Origin: Providencia vermicola
GTDB lineage: Bacteria > Pseudomonadota > Gammaproteobacteria > Enterobacterales > Enterobacteriaceae
Reading direction: 5' to 3'
NCBI RefSeq assembly: GCF_020381325.1
Contig: NZ_JAGSPI010000005.1
Coordinates: 248,001-312,000 of the forward strand
Length of the DNA stretch: 64,000 nucleotides
Made by a program: the position numbers and the translations under genes. Shown one piece after another: positions 18,018 to 28,000 of this stretch; within the stretch, counting starts at the first letter, position 1, and the number at the start of each line of letters is the position of its first letter. A model generated the notes under the pieces. It was not told the origin of the DNA, searched no databases, and was given only the letters and a program-made list of their open reading frames with translations.

Positions 18018-18365
18018 TTTCAGCCTTTGTTAATTTAACTTTCTTCGTAGAAGTGAAATATTTCCAATCAATATGAACGATCTAATTCAAAAAATCATCT
18101 TTGTTGCACTACTATATGTGCGTCAGCTCTTCGCTTAAATTAGATACTTGAGCGTTTGTTTGAGGGCAGTGCAGTGCCAAATTTGGATATTGTCTCTCCA
18201 CTGAACAATTCAATGTTATTGTGCTTTATATAGCTCATTTGGCTGTGATGAGAAATCCCCTATGTTATTATTGCTGAATTAACCACTGTGTTATGAGGCA
18301 CGCTGCCCCGATTTTATACTACCGCTGACCTGCGACAGAGGATCCCGAAAAAAGAGAGTGACACC
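18018..18365. other. Gene-free stretch upstream of the winged-helix/ATPase regulator
   Basis: This 348-bp AT-rich interval has no convincing gene, hairpin or operator. It must hold the promoters of the divergent ASCH gene and of the regulator at 18366; no clear -35/-10 pair stands out. Confidence 0.4.
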
Positions 18366-21104
18366 ATGAAATCTACCGATGAAATCCGCTTTGCTGAGTG
18401 GCAAATGTGGCCTCAATTGAGGATCCTGCTGCATCGCGGTAAACCGGTTAAAATTTCTGCCAGAGCCTTTGATGTGCTGGTTGTTCTGGTCAGTGCACAA
18501 GGCCAAGTCGTAAGTAAAGACCGATTGCTTACTCAGGTATGGGGTAATGAAATTGTTGAGGAAAATAATCTTCAGGCGCAGATTTCTGCCATCCGTCGCG
18601 TGCTTGGCAACGATCGTCATCTTCTGACGACCGAATTTGGTGCCGGCTACCGTTTTGATCTTTTGCCTAGTCATCAAGTCGTATCGCCAAAACTTAGCAG
18701 AAACCCACCCGTTGTTTTTCCTTTTCTAACCTCTATTTTAGGGCGTGATCAAGCAGTGCAGGAGGTATGCGCCTTAATACGTCAGCACCCACTTGTCACT
18801 ATCACTGGTCTAGGCGGCGTGGGTAAAACACGTTTAGCTTGGGAAGTCGTTAATCTCGTTCGGACAAAGTATCCAGATGGCGTTTGTGTGGTTGAATTGG
18901 CGCACATCTCTGATGCTACCAGTCTTCTCTCCGCTTTCTCACAGGCTTTGCATCTGCCACTGACTGCCGTTCATAACGGTTATGATTTATCTCATCAGCT
19001 CGCTCAACGCCAATGCTTGTTGATGATTGATAATGGTGAGCATGTTATTAAAGAGTTAAAACCAGTGATTGCCTTGCTACTGAATGCAGCGCCGCATATT
19101 GCCATGTTGCTTACTAGTCAGGCGGCAACAGAAATTGCTGGTGAGCAACAGTACCTCCTTCCGCCACTGGTGGTTCCGGAAAAAGAAGAGGCCGATTTTC
19201 AACGATTGCTCCAGTTTCCCTGCGTCCGCCTCTTTATTGAACGAGCTCAGACTCAGCGATTTGATTACCATCCATCAAATGCTGAGCTGCCAGTGATAGG
19301 TGAATTATGCCGTCATCTTGACGGGCTCCCCCTAGCAATTGAACTTGCAGCCTCTCGGTTGCCTATTATGAGTGTCAGTGAGATTTATCATTGTCTGGAA
19401 GATCGTTTTCAGCTTTTGAGCAACAGGCAAAGCGTTCGGGTATCTCGACATCAAAAAATCAAGACTACGCTAGAGTGGACTTATCAATTACTCAATCCAC
19501 GTGAACAGAAATTATTCTGCTCTTTGGGGATTTTCACCGATATGTTCACCGTGAACGTCGTGACTGACTTATTACAGACTCCTGAAGAACATAGTTGGCA
19601 GATTGTCGATGATCTCCAACGATTGGTTTCCCTGTCACTGATTCAAGTCATCACTCAGGTACCCGTTACCCGTTTTCGTTTACTGGAAACCCTTCGTCAG
19701 TTCGCTTGCGATAAACTCAGGCTGCAAGGAGTATATCCAATGCTTGCCGCTCAGTTTGCTGACTATTGCCATCGCCAAGCGGAGCAAGCTCAGCTCGATT
19801 GGTATAGGCTGCCAACAAAACAGTGGCGAGCGCATTATGACTGCGTCCTGAATGATTTACGCAGTGTTTTACAGCACACCTTAACTGAAGGGAGTAACCC
19901 TGCAAAAGGACTTGATATATTACAGTCCATGACGCCATTTTGGATTGAATATTCACTTTATCATGAATGTCAGCGTCATATTTATCCGCAACTTAATGAA
20001 GTGCGTTTGCAGGGAGTATTAACATTACATCAGAGAATGAATCTCAGCGCAGCAGCGGGTAAAGCATCAACTTGGGCAAAAGGTCCCACTCCTGAAACAC
20101 GATTCACTTGGCAAACTGCGCTGTCACTTGCTGAACAACTCGACGATAACGAAATCCGCTTACAAGCTTATTATGGGCTATGGTTATATTACTTACGTAC
20201 CGGAAAACTGGATCTATCCCTTCATCATGCACAGTCAATGTGCTCGCTCGCGCGGGCGATTAATGATACGAACGCGCTGGCTACAGGATTACGAATTGTG
20301 GGGGTATCTTGGCATTTTTTGGGCCTGCATGCTCTCGGTCGTGATTATTTGCAACAATCTTTAGACCGGTTTGCCATTGACGGTTCCGAGCACGCTTTCC
20401 GTTTTGGGCTCGATCAGCAAACTGCCGGAGAGGCATTTTTATCCCGTGTACTTTGGGTACAGGGTGAATATAAAACCGCTAAGCAGATTGCATGGCGAGC
20501 AGTGAAAAAAGCGGCGCGTTTACAACATATTTGTTCGTTGTGTTGCGCTTTGGCGGAAGGTGCCTGCATGACTGCGGCACTAGATCGCAATCCGCGCTGG
20601 GTAAGAAAGGCCGCTCTCTGGCTTATTGAACTGGCTGAAAAACATGATCTCTATTTTTGGAAAACTTACGGTGAGTTGTTCCTCCATTGGGCTGAGCAGT
20701 TCAGTCATTCCAATATCCAACAAACTATGTTATTTAGATCGCTGAGAGGCATGGGGCTAGACTGGCAGTACTCTCCTTTATTATCAGAAATGGATAGCAA
20801 ACTTTCCCAGCAAACTCCGTATGAAAACTGGTGTACTCCTGAACTGATGCGTCTTTCCGCGATACATTTACCGATCTGCGCTCAGCGCCAGCAATTAGAA
20901 CTGGCACTTAATAAAGCATATCAGCAACAAGCATATGGCTGGGCTTTGCGCATTGTTTGCTCGCTAGCAACGCTGCTAGTTGAAAGCGGTGACCGTGTGA
21001 TGGCAAAACAGTTAATCACGGAGGTGTTAAACCATATCGATGATTCTCAACACTCAACAGATATCAGAAATGCGCTAGAGCTATGTACTCGTTTGGGTGG
21101 ATGA
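18366..21104 (+). CDS. Large transcriptional regulator: OmpR-type winged helix plus NB-ARC-like ATPase and helical repeats
   Basis: The 912-residue protein begins with an OmpR/Trans_reg_C DNA-binding domain (residues ~8-97: FDVLVVLVSAQGQVVSKDRLLTQVWG and HLLTTEFGAGYRF). The ATPase module has Walker A GLGGVGKT (148-155) and a Walker B-like LLMIDNGEH with D222, the DNxEH variant common in these regulators. A sensor block GLPLAIELAASRLP and a long alpha-helical C-terminal repeat region follow. Such STAND-type regulators act as ligand-driven switches. The gene overlaps the 3' end of the convergent MFS gene by 24 bp. Its less AT-rich composition differs from the flanks, suggesting a transferred cassette with the MFS and SDR genes. 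Confidence 0.8.
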   Translation: MKSTDEIRFAEWQMWPQLRILLHRGKPVKISARAFDVLVVLVSAQGQVVSKDRLLTQVWGNEIVEENNLQAQISAIRRVLGNDRHLLTTEFGAGYRFDLLPSHQVVSPKLSRNPPVVFPFLTSILGRDQAVQEVCALIRQHPLVTITGLGGVGKTRLAWEVVNLVRTKYPDGVCVVELAHISDATSLLSAFSQALHLPLTAVHNGYDLSHQLAQRQCLLMIDNGEHVIKELKPVIALLLNAAPHIAMLLTSQAATEIAGEQQYLLPPLVVPEKEEADFQRLLQFPCVRLFIERAQTQRFDYHPSNAELPVIGELCRHLDGLPLAIELAASRLPIMSVSEIYHCLEDRFQLLSNRQSVRVSRHQKIKTTLEWTYQLLNPREQKLFCSLGIFTDMFTVNVVTDLLQTPEEHSWQIVDDLQRLVSLSLIQVITQVPVTRFRLLETLRQFACDKLRLQGVYPMLAAQFADYCHRQAEQAQLDWYRLPTKQWRAHYDCVLNDLRSVLQHTLTEGSNPAKGLDILQSMTPFWIEYSLYHECQRHIYPQLNEVRLQGVLTLHQRMNLSAAAGKASTWAKGPTPETRFTWQTALSLAEQLDDNEIRLQAYYGLWLYYLRTGKLDLSLHHAQSMCSLARAINDTNALATGLRIVGVSWHFLGLHALGRDYLQQSLDRFAIDGSEHAFRFGLDQQTAGEAFLSRVLWVQGEYKTAKQIAWRAVKKAARLQHICSLCCALAEGACMTAALDRNPRWVRKAALWLIELAEKHDLYFWKTYGELFLHWAEQFSHSNIQQTMLFRSLRGMGLDWQYSPLLSEMDSKLSQQTPYENWCTPELMRLSAIHLPICAQRQQLELALNKAYQQQAYGWALRIVCSLATLLVESGDRVMAKQLITEVLNHIDDSQHSTDIRNALELCTRLGG

Positions 21105-22268
21105 AGTGTTGTATCTGATGGCGATTAACATACCCAACATCACGAACCCTGCTCCAGCAGCCACAATCAACATCCAGTTATGCGTGGTTTCCCATAGCCA
21201 AGTTGCCGTCACTGATCCACATGCGCCACCGATAAACATGATGCACATAAATACTGTGTTAAGACGGTTTCGGGCCTCGATACACAAAGAATAAATGGTG
21301 TGCTGATTCGCGATCAGGACGCATTGTTCCCCCGCATCCAGTAATAGAATGCCTACCACCATACCGGCTATGCTGTTCCAGCCCCAGAAAATAATCCAGG
21401 CCAGCAGCATAAGCACTATGCCCAAGACAACCATTCTAAAAGAGCCTTGACGATCGCTGATACTTCCTGCCAGAGGCGCACACAGAATTCCGATTAACCC
21501 TAGCGCTGCCAGAGACCCAGTTATGCCTGCCCCGTAATGGTAGCGGTAGTCTAACCAGAAAGGGAGGGCTGTCCATAATACGCTGAAGGAGGCAAATAAC
21601 AGGGCTTGTGTCAGTGTGGCATTTCTCAGTTGTGGTTCATTTTTCCACAACAGCGCTAAGGAACGCAGTACTGTGAGATAGTTAAACTTTGGGGTGGGTA
21701 ATGACTGAGAAGGCAAAATACGGGCGATGAAAAATATCGCTAACAGTGTCATGACTGCGCCTGATAAAAAGACTCCTCGCCAATCGAAATATTGACCGAT
21801 AAAGCCGCCAATAGCCCGTCCCGCTAGAATTCCTGCCAAAACACCACTCATTACCGTTCCCACCGTTTTACCGCGTGAAGAACTTTTTGATAGCGAAGCT
21901 GCAAGCGGTACAATCTGTTGGGCGACGGTGGCTGCAATGCCAGTCAGGAAAGAGAAAAACACTAGCACTGATGCTGTTGGAGAGAATATCATACCAATCA
22001 GTGCCAAAAACAGCACTTGTGCCTGACGAAGGATAAGTCGTTGACGTTCTATATAATCACCCAGCGGGATCAACAAGAACAAACCTACCGCATAACCTAA
22101 TTGGGTGGCCATGGGGATCAAAGAAATGGCTTTCCATTCATTAGGAAAAGAACCCGCAATCAGATTCAGAATGGATTGATTAAAATAAATATTCGCGACA
22201 ACAATACAGCAAATAATTGCCAGCATTAAGATCTTGACGGAAGAAAGTTCCTCGCTATCAGTACACAT
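21081..22268 (-). CDS. MFS transporter (drug-efflux-like)
   Basis: This membrane protein has about 12 predicted helices and the MFS motif between helices 2 and 3 (LGDYIERQRLI). It has a second cytosolic motif (AGSISDRQGSF) in the second half. I place the start at MCTDSEELSS because GCGAGG sits 7 bp before it; upstream in-frame ATGs extend the frame to 22301. It is divergent from the SDR gene with a 16-bp palindrome between them, and its 3' end overlaps the regulator gene. Likely role: export of a small molecule related to the SDR substrate; this is inference. Confidence 0.8.
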   Translation of the reverse strand: MCTDSEELSSVKILMLAIICCIVVANIYFNQSILNLIAGSFPNEWKAISLIPMATQLGYAVGLFLLIPLGDYIERQRLILRQAQVLFLALIGMIFSPTASVLVFFSFLTGIAATVAQQIVPLAASLSKSSSRGKTVGTVMSGVLAGILAGRAIGGFIGQYFDWRGVFLSGAVMTLLAIFFIARILPSQSLPTPKFNYLTVLRSLALLWKNEPQLRNATLTQALLFASFSVLWTALPFWLDYRYHYGAGITGSLAALGLIGILCAPLAGSISDRQGSFRMVVLGIVLMLLAWIIFWGWNSIAGMVVGILLLDAGEQCVLIANQHTIYSLCIEARNRLNTVFMCIMFIGGACGSVTATWLWETTHNWMLIVAAGAGFVMLGMLIAIRYNTSSTQTST

Positions 22269-22339
22269 GTTCATACCTCGCTCTAAACTCAATGTTGTCA
22301 ACTCTAAGCAATATCTATTTTTGATTCTTTGACCACTTT

Positions 22340-22355
22340 ATTCAGACGTCTGAAT
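22340..22355. promoter_or_regulatory. Perfect 16-bp palindrome between divergent MFS and SDR genes
   Basis: ATTCAGACGTCTGAAT is perfectly symmetric and sits in the shared promoter region, 71 bp from the chosen MFS start and 82 bp from the SDR start. It is a likely operator for a dimeric regulator. Confidence 0.6.
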
Positions 22356-22437
22356 TTTATTCCCCAAGTGTTTGAAACCGAAAATTGTTATTAATGTTAT
22401 TCACATTAATCACTGAACATAATGTAAGGAGTTAAAG

Positions 22438-23244
22438 ATGGATTTAAAACTGGCCGGTAAAGTGGCTCTAGTAACTGGAGCTCGAACTGGTATTGGTTTC
22501 AGTATTTGTGAAGAATTGGCCGCGAATGGTGTGCATCTGATCATGGTTGCTAGACAAAAAGCACAACTGATATTAGCGGCACAAAAACTTGCAGATAAAT
22601 ACGGTGTAACAGTACTGCCTATTGCTGGGGACGTGATGGATCCTGAACTGCCTGAGCTAGTGGTAAAACAGGCGGAAAGTATTTTTCAGCGCATTGATTT
22701 GCTTATAAATAATGCCGGAAGGGCCCACGCAGGCACGCTGCTGACTACATCAGAAGAAGAGTGGCAGTTGATGACAGAGACTAAGTTTTCTGCAATGCGA
22801 CGGTTTTGTAAGGTTGTTATACCCGGAATGCAGGCCCGAAACTGGGGACGCATTGTCAACATTTCCTCTATTGGTGGTATCTATCCAAACCCCCAACTGA
22901 CGGTTTCACATGCTCTGAGCGCTGCAATCAATAATCTAACTCGTAGTTTGGCACTGAGTGTTGCACCTGATGGGATTTTGGTTAACGCGGTGGGGGTAGG
23001 TGCTGTTATGACGGATAACTGGGCTCAGAATATGCTGCCGAATGTCCGTGATCGTCATCATGAGCTAGCGGACAAAACAGATAAAGAGATCATGGCATTA
23101 TTAGGCAAAGAGAAAACGCCTGTAGGGCGTTTTGGATTGCCAGAAGATATTGCGGCAATCACCGCATTTTTACTTTCTGGTCGGAATCAGTTTGTTACTG
23201 GCCAGACTATTGAGGCTTCAGGCGGGGCTGACCGTTTTATGTAA
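22438..23244 (+). CDS. Short-chain dehydrogenase/reductase-like protein lacking the catalytic Tyr and Lys
   Basis: The 268-residue protein has the SDR cofactor motif G14-x3-G18-x-G20 (TGARTGIG), NNAG at 91-94 and the catalytic-serine region NISS (141-144). The standard YxxxK dyad is replaced: by position the Tyr is Ser157 and the Lys Ser161 (VSHALSAAINNLTRS). The C-terminus is normal (PVGRFGLPEDIAAITAFLLS, VTGQTIEASGG). It may therefore bind a dinucleotide without normal SDR catalysis, or use another residue such as His158. A strong ribosome-binding site (TAAGGAG) precedes the start. It is divergent from the MFS gene. Confidence 0.8.
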   Translation: MDLKLAGKVALVTGARTGIGFSICEELAANGVHLIMVARQKAQLILAAQKLADKYGVTVLPIAGDVMDPELPELVVKQAESIFQRIDLLINNAGRAHAGTLLTTSEEEWQLMTETKFSAMRRFCKVVIPGMQARNWGRIVNISSIGGIYPNPQLTVSHALSAAINNLTRSLALSVAPDGILVNAVGVGAVMTDNWAQNMLPNVRDRHHELADKTDKEIMALLGKEKTPVGRFGLPEDIAAITAFLLSGRNQFVTGQTIEASGGADRFM

Positions 23245-23265
23245 TAGCTGGATGCTTTTTTACAG

Positions 23266-23305
23266 ACGCTGGCTGGCTGATGAGTACTTTCGGGCCAACC
23301 AGCGT
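23266..23305 (+). terminator. Hairpin after the SDR gene
   Basis: The ends ACGCTGG/CCAGCGT extend into a second paired segment (TGGC/GCCA), giving a long stem. There is no strong U-run. It probably ends the SDR transcript just before the dif region. Confidence 0.45.
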
Positions 23306-23379
23306 AGCTGCTCTTTAAGCGAAATGTATAGGAAGTTATGAACAAGTTATCTAATCCATATAATATATGTAAGTAAAAT

Positions 23380-23387
23380 GGGCAGGG
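23380..23387 (+). other. KOPS-like octamer pointing toward dif
   Basis: GGGCAGGG fits the FtsK-orienting motif GGGNAGGG. It lies 59 bp left of dif and reads toward it. Confidence 0.45.
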
Positions 23388-23446
23388 AAGCTAACTCATT
23401 ATATAAGGTCATAAAAAGGTTATGGGCTTTATGTCTCATTAATTCA

Positions 23447-23474
23447 ATTTAACATAATATGCATTATGCGAACC
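23447..23474 (-). other. dif: dif-like XerCD recombination site
   Basis: On the plus strand the XerD arm is ATTTAACATAA (23447-23457), the centre is TATGCA, and the XerC arm is TTATGCGAACC (23464-23474). Compared with E. coli dif from memory, 26 of 28 positions agree, with one change in the centre and one in the XerC arm. Nearby tus, Ter sites and terminus genes support its being the chromosomal dif where XerC and XerD resolve dimers. The transposon at 23480 starts 5 bp beyond the XerC arm. Confidence 0.85.
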
Positions 23475-23479
23475 TAAGT
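23475..23479. repeat. Target-site duplication, left copy
   Basis: TAAGT directly abuts the left end of the element and is repeated exactly at 29054-29058. Confidence 0.8.
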
Positions 23480-23527
23480 TGTAGAGGCTCAATGCTAATG
23501 TCTATTCCTGGCTCAATCTAAATGTCT
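23480..23527 (+). repeat. Left terminal inverted repeat with internal 18-bp direct repeat
   Basis: Within the end lie two related 18-mers, at 23486-23503 and 23510-23527 (GGCTCAATGCTAATGTCT and GGCTCAATCTAAATGTCT), 24 bp apart. They probably represent two transposase-binding sites. The same two-part arrangement is recognisable at the right end. Confidence 0.75.
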
Positions 23528-23606
23528 GCACTATATTTATCTATGGGGTTAACCTTTCTTTTTTCGACGTGGGGAAAGAAAAAGGATATTTCCTGGAGAT
23601 ATGGTC

Positions 23607-25007
23607 ATGAGTGCAGAAAGCTCAGGACGATTCACGTTGAAAGAATTAAACCGCATTAAAGTTCTGCAAGATGTCATTGATCGCAACATGACACCAGGTC
23701 GTGCTGCCATGATACTCGGTATTACACCACGTCATTGTAGCCGACTGATAAAGCGCTACCGTGAGCATGGCCCCTTAGGTATGAATAACATTTCTCGAGG
23801 CAATCCGAGTAACCGTTTATTGCCAAAATCATTCACTGACCAAATTGTAGATATCGTTAAGAAAAATTATCCTGACTTTGGACCTACGCTAGCACGCGAA
23901 AAACTAGAAGAAATACATGGGCTGACTATTGGTAAAGAAACACTTCGTCGGCTGATGATCTGTGCAGGTTTATGGATTCCGAGAAAAATGCGAGCCCCAA
24001 AAATTCACCAACCCCGGTATCGACGCCCTTGTACCGGTGAATTGATCCAAATTGATGGCTGTGACCATGATTGGTTTGAAGGACGTGGTCCAAAATGTAC
24101 AGCATTAGTCTATGTTGATGATGCGACAAGTAAAATCATGGAGCTCCTTTTTGTCCAGGCTGAATCCACATTTACATACTTTAATGCCACTCGGCGTTAT
24201 ATTGAGAGACATGGAAAACCATTGGCACTTTACAGCGATAAGGCTGGCATATTTAGAATTAATAACAAAAATGCTATAGGTGGTGATGGTCATACTCAGT
24301 TTGGTCGGGCTATGCATGAGTTAAGTATTCAAACTATTTGTGCAGAAACCAGTCAAGCAAAAGGCCGAGTTGAACGTGCGCATAGCACACTTCAAGATCG
24401 CTTGGTTAAAGAGTTTCGCCTTAAGAAAATCAGTTCAATCGAGTCTGCAAATGCATTCACTGATGAGTTTATGGTTGATTATAATCATCGCTTTGGCAAG
24501 CTCCCTCGCCATGAATATGATGTACATCGACCTCTAGAACAAGATGAGGATTTGGATACCATTCTTACAATCAGAGAGTACAGAAAAGTCTCTAAAAACC
24601 TTACTGTTCAATATGATAAGATTATTTATCTAATTGAAGATACTGAACATAGTCGGCGAGCTATTGGTAAATATATCGATGTGTATCACTATCCTGACGA
24701 ACGTAAAGAACTGCGATTGAACGGCATCCCCCTTCCCTTTATCACGTATGACCGACTGTCTGATGTTGACCAAGGTGCTATTGTGGACAACAAACGGCTT
24801 GGTCGAACTCTCGAACTCATTAAAACAGTTGTCGATGATAAGAGAGATAACCGGCGCTCACAATCTGTACCTGCTGGAAATGGGCCGTCACGACGCAAAG
24901 AAAAAGCGCCAGGCAAAAAATCCCAGCGCTCTATCGATCAAAATGACATGTTAGAAGCCCTCGTTAAACTTCAAGGGCGTTCAAAGGAAATTTTTGGTAA
25001 AAGTTAG
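23607..25007 (+). CDS. IS1202-superfamily (formerly ISNCY) DDE transposase
   Basis: Counted from MSAESSGRF, whose ATG lies 8 bp after GGAG, the protein has 466 residues; an ATG at 23601 is an alternative. The N-terminal helix-turn-helix includes MTPGRAAMILGITPRHCSRLIKRYREHG. The integrase-like core has D150 in IQIDGCDHDW, D211 in YSDKAGIF and E256 in KGRVERAHSTLQ, so the DDE triad is intact. The C-terminal tail is basic and low-complexity. The gene sits 127 bp inside the left end of the element; its stop is 38 bp from the stop of the convergent cargo gene. It looks functional. Confidence 0.9.
   Translation: MSAESSGRFTLKELNRIKVLQDVIDRNMTPGRAAMILGITPRHCSRLIKRYREHGPLGMNNISRGNPSNRLLPKSFTDQIVDIVKKNYPDFGPTLAREKLEEIHGLTIGKETLRRLMICAGLWIPRKMRAPKIHQPRYRRPCTGELIQIDGCDHDWFEGRGPKCTALVYVDDATSKIMELLFVQAESTFTYFNATRRYIERHGKPLALYSDKAGIFRINNKNAIGGDGHTQFGRAMHELSIQTICAETSQAKGRVERAHSTLQDRLVKEFRLKKISSIESANAFTDEFMVDYNHRFGKLPRHEYDVHRPLEQDEDLDTILTIREYRKVSKNLTVQYDKIIYLIEDTEHSRRAIGKYIDVYHYPDERKELRLNGIPLPFITYDRLSDVDQGAIVDNKRLGRTLELIKTVVDDKRDNRRSQSVPAGNGPSRRKEKAPGKKSQRSIDQNDMLEALVKLQGRSKEIFGKS
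24730..24737 (-). other. KOPS-like octamer on the minus strand
   Basis: CCCTTCCC is the complement of GGGAAGGG. It lies right of dif and reads leftward toward it, though inside the mobile element. Confidence 0.35.
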
Positions 25008-25045
25008 AATCTATGCTCTGAACTTATCCAAATTCCTTTGGTTAA

Positions 25046-28000
25046 CTATGATTTAGTTAAAAATCCATCTCCATATATGGTCATTGCAAGCGAATATTGC
25101 GGGTGTTTTCCTAAATTTCTGGCAGTAGCCTCATTTGCTGCTTTTGTTGAATCAAACAGTGATGCACCAGAATCCCATGCTGTTAAAAATGGTTCCAACC
25201 AATTATATGTTACCTTAACATCTAACGGCCATGGTGATGCAATAACTGCTTTTACCCCCCTACTTAGCAGTAATTTTGGTAATCCTACAGTTGTATTACT
25301 CCATGGGTTTTTGTCAATTCGTCCCCCGCTACAGACAAAAAGAATAACTACATCTGAATCTGCTAGTGCATTAGCCAACGCTGTAGGTGCTTCAACTAGC
25401 ATTTCTTCATCACTAATACGATGAATATAACGTTTTACTCTTGTTAATCCACCGTGAGCAACCACTACTGCAATTTCAGCACTACTTAAGTCTGGTATCC
25501 GTTGCATAGTATCTAGAGTAAAATTGAACTCATCAAAAGTTCCCTCTAATCTACGTAAAGCAACCCCCATTGCTCCACCTCCGTCAGGATTATCCTGATG
25601 AGAGATCCAAGATTTTCTCGTACTATGAACACTACTATAGTTTTGTCTTGTTGATGCTAACCATGTTAATGAAGGCACCATCGCAATGGCAGAATTATAT
25701 CCAAGAAAGTCGCCCATGCATTCATCATGACTCTTTACTAGAGAAAGATTAAATGTAATCTGTTGTAATTCAGGTTCAGCAATTATAAGCAACTTAGAGG
25801 CTATAGGTAATTTAATATCTAATGATTCCATAGCAGCAAAAAACTCATTATTACCGTCGAAAGAATCAATCGCACCATATTTATATGGGTATTCTTCCAA
25901 CCATGTTAGCATGCGATTTTTAAAGCTTCTAGAATGCACTGACTGTTCAATTCTCTCTATCTTGTCTTGAGAAATATGAATAACCACTAATTCACCAGAA
26001 GTATCTAAACCAAGAAATAAAATATCAGCACCTAATGTATTTAATTCACGAGAATAATTTACTAGCCAATCTATATGGAGAGGAACTGGTTTCGATATAC
26101 TTGAAACCGAATGATCCGCAAGAATTTCAATAGCTAAAGCATTTTCAGACACTGGGCGTGAAACACCAACTTGATCATTTAGCAGTCTTCTTGCAGCTAC
26201 AGTTATCATTGCATAATCTTTTGATATATCAGATGAATAAGATGCTTTTTCAATAAGATTAAACTGTTGTACAACAGATTCTACAGTTGGTTCAATATCT
26301 GAAACTGTCGAAATAAATTCTGTTACTTGTGAGCCTAAAAATTCAAGTCCTTCAGATAATACTCGCCGAGATTCATCAGAGACCACAACATGGAAATAGT
26401 CAGCACGTCTAATAACTTGACTTAATTGTATAATTAGTGGCATTAAATCGCTTCGATTACCTGCTGCATTTAAACATCCTTCAGTCAAACGACTAAGCAT
26501 TCTTGCAATTATCGAGGGATTTTCACTTGTAGATGCGCAAAGGTTAATACTCTCTTCTATTGATAACATCCGAGGATCAGTATCAGGGTCAGCTCCACAA
26601 TTTTGTAATAAAAGCCGAAGTGTCGGAAGTAAACTACGTGCATGATCAAGTAAACCTAGATCACGGAGAATGCGACTAGCTGCAAAAAATTCTTGCCACA
26701 TATCTGCGGGTGTAGTTGATGCATTGGTGGCAAAAGCACAAGCTAGGCTATAGATGGCTTGTAATGGGTCATTACAACGTTGATAAATATCGGAATAAGC
26801 CAGCCAAGCCAGACGCTTGCGCTCAGCATTTTCTGAGCCCAGCAATAAAGCTTGTTCTGCATAATTCCTAGCATGTTGAAATTGCGATGCTGCCGCAAAT
26901 TGACCACCTAGTAACCTAAGCACCCTTAAATCCATATTAGTTTCATATTTAGCATGTGGAGTTAACATGCAAACTACGCTGACCATTTTTTCCATAAAAT
27001 TAAGGTCAATGTCTTCTTTTTCTGGAGCAGCATAATTAATTATTCGCGCAATGAGCCGAATCAAACTATCGGGAGATTCAACGATATTACTGGGTAGGAC
27101 AGTTACACCATTTTCTACTACACATTGAGCACTTACCCATACTAGGATACGTTCAAGATATTCCATTAATGTGTTGTAATCAGGTTCTTTCAAGTTATTG
27201 TTTTCTTCGTCTTCTTGCTCTTCATTTTGTGATGGTGAAATATTTTGACTTTGTTCACTAGCAATATCCAGCATAGTAAGTGTAATCGCAGGAACACCTA
27301 TTTCTCCACAAGACTCAACTGAAAGTAATTCAGTAAGTTGTTGACGAACTTGTTCATCATTAGGGTAATTAGCAAGATAACGAATTACCGATTGAAGTAG
27401 GATACGATAATGGTCATGCTCTTCATAACTAATAGCCTCTACAAGCATAATCTTACGTAATGAGCTTAAAACTATTAGTGTGGCTTGCCGCCCGTATATT
27501 GCTGAGGTAGTGATAAGAGAAGCAACATCCGCTGCGTCTCTTGAATTTCCCAATGAATTAGCATGGGTACAACAACTGATTGCAGCAAGTTGAGCCCATT
27601 CATTTCCCCAATCATTTGCAGCTTCAACAATAGAGCTGTAAATAGGATTTTCAGAAAATAATTCACTTTGTAAGGTTAAGTGATACTGAGAAAAACCAGC
27701 AGTGGTAAAAATCCATTTTTTATCCTTATGAGTCAAGCTACAATTAATTAACAATCGACGATCTCGATTTTCCCTGAGAGATTCTGAATTTGGGAATAAC
27801 AATTCCATAGCTTGATCATACATTTCAATTAAAGTGTCATCATGTAGATAAGTTGCAAGATCTAATGCCTTCTCCAACCAATCATGAGAAGCTAGTCCAT
27901 TAGCATCCTTAGGCAACAAACTCTTTACTAACGGTTTATTTTCTATTTTATGTGCTATTGACGCTAATTGAATTAGGCTCTCTATATCCCATAAATTATA

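Noticed and set aside
20519-20534. Possible opposite-facing Ter site (TTTACAACATA) inside the large regulator gene
   Set aside because: Only about 11 of 16 core positions agree and the critical G-C pair at the non-permissive end is missing.
23447-23474. dif-like site brought in by a phage or plasmid that integrates at dif
   Set aside because: No second dif-like copy was found by eye in the window, and tus/Ter and KOPS polarity support the native site. Not fully excluded without the whole genome.
25008-25045. Right end of the insertion sequence placed directly after the transposase stop
   Set aside because: No motif related to the left end is present in these 38 bp, whereas a clear inverted match plus the TAAGT duplication is found at 29006-29058.
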